Assembly: GCA_002424295.1 (NCBI GenBank)
Contig: DIQY01000069.1
Coordinates: 12,752 to 18,090 of the forward strand
DNA from: Ruminococcaceae bacterium UBA5450
Lineage (GTDB): Bacteria; Bacillota; Clostridia; Oscillospirales; Acutalibacteraceae
Length of the DNA: 5,339 nucleotides
Direction: 5' to 3'
The notes beneath the pieces were generated by a model. It searched no databases and was not told where the DNA came from. It saw only the letters and a program-made list of their open reading frames with translations. The position numbers and the translations under genes were made by a program. Below are positions 1 through 5,339 of this stretch, one piece after another (positions within the stretch are counted from its first letter, which is position 1; the number at the start of each line of letters is the position of its first letter).

Positions 1-273
1 CGACAGCACCATCATTGTACTATCCTGCCACAGGTCAAGAGTCCAATAACTAAGTCCTGTTTCATCATGTAACTTTTTATTGGGAAGCAGTGTTGCAAAT
101 ATTCCAATCATCATCAAAATTCGAAGCCAAAGCCGTTCTCTAAAAAAATCTGTTCCATAAAACCGATCCATTAGAAAAGCAAAAATTGCCAAAGCCGTAC
201 ATGAAATCACAGAAATTGCGACGGACTTTTTCCATTGCTTCATGAATTTAGGATTTATTCCTTTATCGCTCAT
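1..273 (-). CDS. N-terminal fragment of an unidentified membrane protein (runs off left edge)
   Basis: This is an open frame of 91 codons with no stop before the window edge, so only the amino terminus is visible. The start is ATG at 271-273, preceded by AGGAG at 283-287 with 9 nt spacing, which makes the start convincing. The protein begins MSDKGINPKF and has a basic stretch (KQWKK, residues 12-16). Two likely membrane segments follow, at about residues 18-35 and 48-63, separated by a short loop containing D37, R38 and R46. A polar stretch follows (NKKLHDETGLSYW, about 65-77). This looks like the start of a polytopic membrane protein, and its position beside three envelope glycosylation genes makes a related role plausible. 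I do not recognise the family. It probably has its own promoter in the 171-nt gap upstream, although readthrough from the upstream genes is possible. Confidence 0.8.
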   Translation of the reverse strand, partial: MSDKGINPKFMKQWKKSVAISVISCTALAIFAFLMDRFYGTDFFRERLWLRILMMIGIFATLLPNKKLHDETGLSYWTLDLWQDSTMMVLS

Positions 274-282
274 CAGATATAG

Positions 283-287
283 CTCCT
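283..287 (-). promoter_or_regulatory. Shine-Dalgarno site of the left-edge gene
   Basis: The minus strand reads GAGAGGAGCT over 281-290. Its AGGAG core lies 9 nt before the ATG at 271-273. This supports that ATG over the internal Met codon at residue 11, which has no such site in front of it. Confidence 0.8.
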
Positions 288-290
288 CTC

Positions 291-325
291 AAGCTTTGAA
301 AAAATCACCGATTTTTCTAGAGCTT
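291..325 (-). promoter_or_regulatory. Leader stem-loop just upstream of a ribosome site
   Basis: Arms 291-306 and 310-325 form an imperfect inverted repeat with a 3-base loop (307-309); 13 of 16 positions are Watson-Crick matches. The inner 7 bp (300-306 with 310-316) and the outer 5 bp (291-295 with 321-325) are perfect. On the minus-strand transcript it would fold directly before the GAGAGGAG ribosome site, from which it is separated by no intervening bases. No U-run follows on either strand, so it is not a normal intrinsic terminator. It could modulate translation or mRNA stability of the downstream gene; that role is inferred. Confidence 0.4.
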
Positions 326-365
326 TCATATAGAAACTGCAATTAGTACAACTTTCAGAGTAACT

Positions 366-383
366 TTTAATCAGTTTAATCAG
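366..383. repeat. Perfect 9-bp tandem direct repeat in the intergenic gap
   Basis: TTTAATCAG occurs twice back to back (366-374 and 375-383), and a related TATTAAT follows at 384-390. It lies in the intergenic gap about 93 bases upstream of the left-edge gene's start. Two adjacent copies of a 9-mer could be a binding site for a regulator, but in DNA this AT-rich a short repeat can also arise by slippage. Confidence 0.5.
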
Positions 384-444
384 TATTAATTTATATGATT
401 CTCTTTAAAAAATATCTTAAAAAGCGTAATTGGATTTTTTTAAA

Positions 445-2097
445 TTATCCATTGGAATTTTTTAAATCAGATACAGCCTGTTTAAATTCATTCGCATCAT
501 AATCAACAAATTGAAAATAAAACTCTTTAGGCAGCCCATAATATTGCCTTGTCCATTCGTTAGGAACCGCTGTATCAATTCCGTAGTCTGGAAGAGGAAT
601 TTTAAAAATTTTTACAGTTTCAATATCCTGTCCATTTTTCCGTTCCTCCTGTACTTGTTTCATGACTCTTTCATCGTATTTTAATACCTTCCCATTTGTA
701 CGATAGCCTAAATAAATATCTACTAAATTAACTGCTGAAGAAATCAACAACGGACAAAATAAAAGGATTGCTAATTGATTGAATTTCCAGTCTTTTCTCT
801 CCAACCATCTAAATACGTCACATATAACTCGAGCAATTAATAGGAATGTAGCGTAAGAAAAGAAAAGCAGATTTCGATAGGTGAATTCTGGAACAACCAT
901 CAGCACTGCCATAGAACCATATCCACCGAGAAATACACACCAGATAAAAAGATCTGTATGGGTGTTTTTTTGAAATAAATATTGTGTTACCGACCAAAAG
1001 ATACAAATAGTATAAAGGAATCCCAAACAACCATCCAAAAACTGGCTGTTCGAAATAAAAGCTCCTTCCGTCAGAAACAAAACGCGGAAAATGTAAAAAA
1101 GACTTAACCCAATCGTAAGGGCATTAACAAACCATGAAAAGTTGCGTAACTTTCCTTCTTTTTGAAATTGAATATGAACCTCGTTAGCGAAAGCCACCCC
1201 GAGTGCCGCAAGCAAAAGGACTATACAAAACAGTTTTGTTTTATCAGAATAAGTATAATAAAAAACTTTTGTAAAACTAACCTTTACCTGATTTAAAAAC
1301 GAAAGATTATAATAATCTATATAAAAAGGATGGGCTTTTCGAATTGCGTTTCCCGGTGCTATTATCAAAATAACAAAACCTGTAACCATTACCAATACCA
1401 TTGGAATAATTTTTTTTAAAAGCAATTTATCTTTTTTCTTCCAAAGAGCGCAAGCAGAAAAAGCCACCACTGTAACAATTGCTGCAAATCCACTCTGTTC
1501 CATAGAGAAGGCAGCCAAAAACAATAAGAACATTGCTAGAAAATAATTTTTCCATTCTGATTTCCTACGGTACTGAAAAAGTGCTTTTTTATAGCACAAC
1601 ATTCCTACCAAAAGATAAAGGAACGGGAAAATATAGAGCACAGAAGCCGAAAACCAATATGTACCGACAGCTTGAACGGAGATACTCAGTGTGCCATAAA
1701 GTGCACACACCATCAGCGCCAGGAAAAAATTTCTTTTCGTTTCACCATCAGTCTGACTAATTTTATAAATGCAAGCAAAAATCAGCGTAATTACAATAGA
1801 TTGTACTGTTCTGATAAGAGGCAACCCCCCGCGCATCAAAACAATACACTGAAAAAATGAAACAACCCTTCCACCCCAAATTTGATAATGGTGCCCAAGG
1901 TAATCAAAAATCTGCAATAAATTATAATTCATTGCACTGGCATTTGGCTCCGTATAAAGATAGCCTAAACTTGCATAGCCAAAATCATCAAAATAATAAA
2001 ATACCTGCCAATGCTGAAGCATTAGACAAATAAAAAAAATCAGAAAAACCAAACAAACTATTTTTTGGTTTTTATTGAATCGTTTTATAATTGTCAA
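445..2097 (-). CDS. DUF6056-like multi-pass membrane protein, putative GT-C glycosyltransferase
   Basis: This is a complete 550-residue protein with roughly 10-12 hydrophobic segments. It is probably an integral plasma-membrane transferase using a lipid-linked sugar donor. After a basic start and a first membrane helix (about 13-33) comes an acidic pair, D37-D38, in FDDFGYAS. This is where GT-C enzymes usually carry the catalytic acidic residues, in the first outer loop. WGGR follows at 74-77. A second conserved-looking set is YW at 147-148, MEQSG at 199-203 and APGN at 247-250 with R253. This layout matches what I know of the DUF6056 family, whose function is uncharacterised. The C-terminal tail, from about residue 480, is a polar, probably extracytoplasmic segment. 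The start codon is TTG; an in-frame TGA at 2101-2103 rules out any upstream start, and the next Met is residue 26, inside the first helix. The gene lies 39 nt after the GT2 gene, so it is probably in the same operon. It is distinctly AT-richer than its upstream neighbours. The family call is firmer than the enzymatic one. Confidence 0.78.
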   Translation of the reverse strand: MTIIKRFNKNQKIVCLVFLIFFICLMLQHWQVFYYFDDFGYASLGYLYTEPNASAMNYNLLQIFDYLGHHYQIWGGRVVSFFQCIVLMRGGLPLIRTVQSIVITLIFACIYKISQTDGETKRNFFLALMVCALYGTLSISVQAVGTYWFSASVLYIFPFLYLLVGMLCYKKALFQYRRKSEWKNYFLAMFLLFLAAFSMEQSGFAAIVTVVAFSACALWKKKDKLLLKKIIPMVLVMVTGFVILIIAPGNAIRKAHPFYIDYYNLSFLNQVKVSFTKVFYYTYSDKTKLFCIVLLLAALGVAFANEVHIQFQKEGKLRNFSWFVNALTIGLSLFYIFRVLFLTEGAFISNSQFLDGCLGFLYTICIFWSVTQYLFQKNTHTDLFIWCVFLGGYGSMAVLMVVPEFTYRNLLFFSYATFLLIARVICDVFRWLERKDWKFNQLAILLFCPLLISSAVNLVDIYLGYRTNGKVLKYDERVMKQVQEERKNGQDIETVKIFKIPLPDYGIDTAVPNEWTRQYYGLPKEFYFQFVDYDANEFKQAVSDLKNSNG

Positions 2098-2137
2098 TTT
2101 TCAAACTTCCCTCTCTATTATTTTTCCTTTTGAAAAT
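2097..2137 (-). repeat. Inverted repeat joining the GT2 stop codon to the next gene's start codon
   Basis: A perfect 9-bp inverted repeat has arms at 2097-2105 and 2129-2137 and a 23-nt loop. One arm ends on the last base of the GT2 stop codon, and the other ends on the first base of the TTG start. The loop carries the ribosome site. The stem has only one G-C pair, so it would be weak and could melt when ribosomes finish the upstream gene. Confidence 0.45.
2106..2113 (-). promoter_or_regulatory. Ribosome site of the TTG-initiated gene
   Basis: The minus strand reads GAGGGAAG here. The GAGG part lies 12 nt before the TTG at 2095-2097, which is longer than optimal. Together with the TTG start this suggests weaker translation than the upstream GT2 gene, whose AAAGGAG sits at 7 nt. 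The site falls in the loop of the 2097-2137 inverted repeat. Confidence 0.55.
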
Positions 2138-3114
2138 CACTGGTGTTTATCTCCACATATTTTATCTGTGTTATCGTCGAGAAGCGTTTCGATCTTAAAG
2201 CGCGGACGTCCCTTCACTTCGCTGTAAATTTTTCCAACATAAGTACCAACTACACCCAAGCACAACATTTGAATCCCTCCCAGCAGCCAGATAGAGCAGA
2301 CGATTGCCGTCCAGCCGGAAACAGCATTCCCCGTAAAGTGGGAAATCAGCGCATAAAGAAGGCCAAAAACGCTCAAAATTGAAACCAAGATTCCCAGATT
2401 TGAAATGATTTTCAGTGGTTTTACACTAAAAGAGGTGATTCCATCCACCGCGAACGAAATCATCTTTTTCAGCGGATATTTACTTTCCCCTGCAAACCGC
2501 TCATGGCGATCGTAGTAGACATAATCGCTTTTATAACCGATCAGGGGTACGATTCCGCGCAGAAAAAGATTGACCTCTTTGTATTCGGAAAGCGCTTCCA
2601 GCGACCGGCGGCTCATCAAACGGTAATCCGCATGGTTAAACACAATATCTACGCCTAGCTTTTGCATCACCTTATAGAAGCCTTCAGCCGTCGTCCTTTT
2701 AAAGAAAGTATCGGTCTCACGCTTATTGCGCACCCCATAGACCACATCGCAGCCTTCCTGATATTTTTCCACAAACTGCGGCAAAACGTTTACATCGTCC
2801 TGGAGATCGGCATCAAGACTGATGGCACAATCTGCTACTTCTTTCGCTGTCATCAATCCGGAAAGCAGCGCATTCTGATGCCCGCGGTTATGAGAAAGCT
2901 TCAGCCCGCTCACCCAATGGTTTTCCCCATGATATTTAGAAATCAGCTTCCACGTTTGATCGCGGCTGCCATCATCTACAAAGAGCATTCGGCTCTTTTG
3001 GTCTGCTAATCCCTGTTCTTCCATTCCTTCTAAAACTTTTGTCAGCTCTTTCACCGTCTCCGGCAACACTGCTTCTTCGTTATAACATGGAATTACAAAA
3101 TAAACTGTTGGCAT
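2137..3114 (-). CDS. GT2 polyprenyl-phosphate sugar synthase, CsbB/GtrB type
   Basis: This 325-residue enzyme should transfer a sugar from a nucleotide sugar to undecaprenyl phosphate at the inner face of the membrane. It makes the lipid-linked donor for a membrane transferase such as the adjacent YfhO protein. The GT-A domain shows PCYNEE at 9-14, VDDGSRD at 46-52, SHNRGHQNA at 74-82 and the metal-binding LDADLQD at 100-106. Further on are DYRLMSRR at 163-170, RG at 186-187 and the juxtamembrane stretch from R203 through GESKY (209-213) to DGITSFS (224-230). Two C-terminal membrane helices follow, at about 236-258 and 268-291, as in CsbB and GtrB. The length matches these families (about 310-330). 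The start is ATG at 3112-3114, with AAAGGAG at 3122-3128 overlapping the end of the yfhO frame, so translation is probably coupled. The sugar cannot be told from the sequence; GlcNAc is known for B. subtilis CsbB, but other members differ. All key motifs are intact. Confidence 0.94.
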   Translation of the reverse strand: MPTVYFVIPCYNEEAVLPETVKELTKVLEGMEEQGLADQKSRMLFVDDGSRDQTWKLISKYHGENHWVSGLKLSHNRGHQNALLSGLMTAKEVADCAISLDADLQDDVNVLPQFVEKYQEGCDVVYGVRNKRETDTFFKRTTAEGFYKVMQKLGVDIVFNHADYRLMSRRSLEALSEYKEVNLFLRGIVPLIGYKSDYVYYDRHERFAGESKYPLKKMISFAVDGITSFSVKPLKIISNLGILVSILSVFGLLYALISHFTGNAVSGWTAIVCSIWLLGGIQMLCLGVVGTYVGKIYSEVKGRPRFKIETLLDDNTDKICGDKHQ

Positions 3115-3116
3115 TT

Positions 3117-5339
3117 TTAAACTCCTTTATCTAATTTCCTTTGCTGTTTGATCCATCTTTTCCTTTGACGACTGCGAAAAACATAAACCCCTAAGATTAA
3201 AAACCCCGCAATTGAAATCAAAATACCAATTTTTAAGCCGGGTGTTTCATAATTAAATCGAATCTGTGCTTCACCGGCCGGTACTTTAACCGCCATAAAT
3301 CCAACATTGACTTTTTCAATTTCAGCCGGTTGACCGTTTACGGTCGCACTCCATCCGCTCTCATAGGGAACGCTAAAGAAAATTAACCGGTCAGCGCTCG
3401 ACTCAGCAACCGCTGAAAATCCATTGTTATCGGTCGTAAACGATGTACAGGCTGCTGCCGCACGCTCGACGCAGTCTTTAAAATAACTCTGCTGAGAAAA
3501 ATCGGCTAGCTGAGGGGAATCCAAATGTGTAAGCCCGCTCTGCTGGGCAATGGCCGCCGCCTTATCATTTGGCAGGACGACCGCCTTTAAGAGGACCAAA
3601 CAACGCTGTGATTCTGAAAGTTCATTATATTCCGCGCGTGTGATGAATTTTTGATAACTGAATCCCATCGGAATAAAATATTCATTTTCGTAAATATTGC
3701 TGCCGTTTTCGTTCGTAATATAAGTCCAGCCCGGCATGCGAGTTTGATTGGTTGCAGGATCTACAAAATTCTGTCCACGGGTAGTCGGATCAAACAGCCA
3801 GCGACAGCTGGTAAAACTGCGCAGCGCATAAACTTTTGTATCCGGACGGCTGGCAACATCGCGCTTGACGCCGATCGTGGGATAAAAGTCCATCACGCTG
3901 CCCGGCACAATGCTGTGAAAAGCCTGTATGGTCGGCATCTGCCAATACATCGGCAGATTATCCATTCCGTCATAGACATCGATCCGAGAAAAAATATCTG
4001 AATAGGGAAGATCAATATCTTTTCCACCATTTAAAGCATAGGGAATCAGTTCATTATGGGTATCATCGCCCTGTGTTTTCCCGGTTGTAATAAAGAACCA
4101 ACCATAAACGACCGAAATACAAGCGGTTCCCAAAATTGCCATTTTCATAAAGCGACGGCGGTTTTTCTGATACTCATGGAAAATGAGGAGCAGCAAAAGC
4201 AGGCTCAAAAGCGCAATGGCTACATAAGGCCAGAACCGACTCGGATATTTTTCCAGCCCATAGCTCCAAGTGGTTTCTTCCCCGCTGGTAACTTTCTTCA
4301 CCATAAATCCAATCGGCAGTGAAATTCCCAGCGTGATGCCGATTGTCCATTTGATTGCCCTGAGCCAATCCACATCGGAAAGCTCCAAGCTATGCACAGT
4401 CGCAAGACTCATCATCAGGGTGATCATGTAGAACCAACGGGCATAATAACTGCTGTTAAAAAGTTGAAATGCATTGTTGAGCACTGGCACCATTGTCATG
4501 AAAAAGAGGATAAAGAGCAGCGTTTTAAGCCAATTTTTCTTTTTTCTCTGTAAAAATGCGATAACCCCGGTCATGCTAAACAGCGGAAGCCACGCGCCGA
4601 GCGAAGCCCATTGGCTGTTGGAATCCGGTGTGAAGTTAGCACGGGCAGGAAGATCCGGTGGGAAGAAAAAGCAGGAAAGGATATGCAGATACCGCTGTTC
4701 ATTATCATAAAGCAATGCATACCACCCCTGCGAAGGGCTATTGACACGCGGATTCTGAACAATACAAAGGATAGTGGGCAAAAGGATCGCACAGGCACAA
4801 AGGACGCCCAAGACCGCCTCCAGCGCCAAAAATCCAAAGTCTCTTGCAGAAATCCGCCAATCTTTTTGAAAGAATCGGAGCAGCCAATAAATCAAAAGGA
4901 AAACGACCATTCCCACAAAGAAATAATAATTAATAAAAGCCGTGACAAAAATGAAAAACGCAAAAACGCCGCGCCGACGGCGGTACATATACTCGTCCAA
5001 AGACCACAGAAGCAGTGGGAAAAAGACGATCGCCTCATGAAAATGGTTAAAGAACACATTATAAATGGCAAAGCCGGAAAAAGCATACAGCATTCCGCCG
5101 AGGATCGCGCCTTCTGAAGAATGGACATACCGGCGTATGTAAATAGAACCGGTCATTGTGGCACAGCCAAACTTTAGAATATAAAGGGGCCCCATCAAAT
5201 ATGGAACCGCTTCGCTTGGGAATGGAATGGTCAGCCAAAAGAAGGGACTCCCCAAAAGATAGAAGCTATAGGATCCAACAAAATTAGCTCCAAGATCGGT
5301 TGTCCAGCTCCATTTAACATTTCCGCTGCGGATTGCATC
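3117..5339 (-). CDS. yfhO: YfhO-family membrane glycosyltransferase, N-terminus off the right edge
   Basis: The open frame runs without a stop to the window edge, giving 740 visible codons. A TTG at 5253-5255 is only internal. The 28 codons upstream of it are clearly YfhO (GNVKWSWTTDLGANFVGSY at visible residues 6-24, then LLGSP). Family members are about 860 residues long, so roughly 100-120 are missing, including the first outer loop where GT-C catalytic acids normally lie. Visible landmarks are HFHEAIVFFPLLLW (99-112), NYYFF (137-141) and RW (301-302). About ten or more helices are followed by an extracytoplasmic domain (about 420-702) containing MYWQMP and SVPYESGWSATVNG, then a last helix (about 704-721) and a basic tail. 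B. subtilis YfhO, with CsbB, is needed for GlcNAc modification of lipoteichoic acid; the Listeria homologue GtlB acts in galactosylation. The adjacent GT2 gene fits a donor-maker and transferase pair. The acceptor here is inferred, and other envelope polymers are possible. Confidence 0.93.
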   Translation of the reverse strand, partial: DAIRSGNVKWSWTTDLGANFVGSYSFYLLGSPFFWLTIPFPSEAVPYLMGPLYILKFGCATMTGSIYIRRYVHSSEGAILGGMLYAFSGFAIYNVFFNHFHEAIVFFPLLLWSLDEYMYRRRRGVFAFFIFVTAFINYYFFVGMVVFLLIYWLLRFFQKDWRISARDFGFLALEAVLGVLCACAILLPTILCIVQNPRVNSPSQGWYALLYDNEQRYLHILSCFFFPPDLPARANFTPDSNSQWASLGAWLPLFSMTGVIAFLQRKKKNWLKTLLFILFFMTMVPVLNNAFQLFNSSYYARWFYMITLMMSLATVHSLELSDVDWLRAIKWTIGITLGISLPIGFMVKKVTSGEETTWSYGLEKYPSRFWPYVAIALLSLLLLLLIFHEYQKNRRRFMKMAILGTACISVVYGWFFITTGKTQGDDTHNELIPYALNGGKDIDLPYSDIFSRIDVYDGMDNLPMYWQMPTIQAFHSIVPGSVMDFYPTIGVKRDVASRPDTKVYALRSFTSCRWLFDPTTRGQNFVDPATNQTRMPGWTYITNENGSNIYENEYFIPMGFSYQKFITRAEYNELSESQRCLVLLKAVVLPNDKAAAIAQQSGLTHLDSPQLADFSQQSYFKDCVERAAAACTSFTTDNNGFSAVAESSADRLIFFSVPYESGWSATVNGQPAEIEKVNVGFMAVKVPAGEAQIRFNYETPGLKIGILISIAGFLILGVYVFRSRQRKRWIKQQRKLDKGV
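3122..3128 (-). promoter_or_regulatory. Shine-Dalgarno site inside the yfhO 3' end
   Basis: AAAGGAG lies within the last sense codons of the yfhO-like gene (encoding K-G-V) and 7 nt before the ATG of the GT2 gene. The intergenic gap itself is only 2 nt. The arrangement implies that both genes sit on one mRNA and that translation is coupled. Confidence 0.85.

Larger units (their letters stand above)
274..444 (-). other. AT-rich intergenic region, probably holding the left-edge gene's promoter
   Basis: This 171-nt gap separates the stop of the DUF6056-like gene from the next start. It is extremely AT-rich: row 361-420 has 8 G/C in 60 bases. No strong sigma-A hexamer pair is visible. The best I can offer is TATAAA (390-395, minus strand) with a weak TTAAGA (415-420) at a 19-nt spacing, which is a poor match. 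An AT-only inverted repeat (417-423 with 437-443) is followed by a short T-run on the minus strand. It might act as a very weak terminator for the upstream gene, but it lacks a GC stem. The region also holds the tandem repeat, leader hairpin and ribosome site listed separately. Confidence 0.5.

Noticed and set aside
390..420. TATAAA and TTAAGA pair as a firm sigma-A promoter
   Set aside because: The -35 match is weak and the spacing is 19 nt. In DNA this AT-rich it is not distinguishable from background, so it is mentioned only within the intergenic entry.
404..444. AT-only inverted repeats after the DUF6056-like gene, considered as an intrinsic terminator
   Set aside because: The stems contain no G-C pairs and the T-run is separated from the stem. 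In a region with about 13% GC such matches are expected by chance.
2662..3009. A 115-codon plus-strand open frame opposite the GT2 gene
   Set aside because: It mirrors the conserved GT-A domain on the other strand and shows no motif of its own. I treat it as a codon-bias shadow.
4611..5117. A 168-codon plus-strand open frame opposite yfhO
   Set aside because: It is antisense to a clearly conserved YfhO coding region. Its translation is Lys/Arg/Gln-rich with no recognisable domain, and I see no ribosome site that would make it a gene.
5253..5255. TTG as the start of the yfhO-like gene
   Set aside because: The frame stays open to the window edge, and the 28 codons before it encode typical YfhO sequence. 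The real start is therefore outside the window.
1..5339. Mobile elements, CRISPR repeats, tRNA or rRNA genes
   Set aside because: I saw no transposase or integrase motifs, no regularly spaced repeats and no tRNA-like or rRNA-like stretches on either strand.

Overview
The window is part of a cell-envelope glycosylation cluster from a low- to mid-GC Firmicute. A clostridial host is my best guess, inferred from the protein families, the strong AGGAG-type ribosome sites and the AT-rich spacers; nothing here fixes the genus. All four supported genes lie on the minus strand, so transcription runs from high to low coordinates. The window cuts both outer genes.

In transcription order: (1) 3117-5339 is the C-terminal 740 codons of a YfhO-family polytopic membrane glycosyltransferase, whose start lies beyond the right edge. 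(2) 2137-3114 is a complete 325-residue GT2 polyprenyl-phosphate sugar synthase of the CsbB/GtrB type. It starts 2 nt after the yfhO stop, with its Shine-Dalgarno inside the last yfhO codons. (3) 445-2097 is a 550-residue multi-pass membrane protein of DUF6056/GT-C type, starting at TTG 39 nt downstream of the GT2 gene. (4) 274-444 is a very AT-rich gap with a 9-bp tandem repeat and a hairpin. (5) 1-273 is the first 91 codons of an unidentified membrane protein that runs off the left edge.

The GT2/YfhO pair matches the known logic of lipoteichoic acid glycosylation in Bacillus subtilis and relatives. The GT2 enzyme loads a sugar onto undecaprenyl phosphate at the cytoplasmic face, a flippase (GtrA/GtcA type, not seen here) turns it over, and YfhO transfers the sugar to an acceptor outside the membrane. 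The DUF6056-like protein may be a second transferase drawing on the same or a similar lipid-linked donor; that part is inference.

The main oddity is a composition change close to the GT2/DUF6056 junction. Hand-counted rows give about 48% GC in the first two genes and about 34% in the DUF6056-like gene, which suggests the downstream genes have a different history. I see no RNA genes, insertion sequences, CRISPR arrays or convincing intrinsic terminators. I found no clearly new system; the findings are modest.
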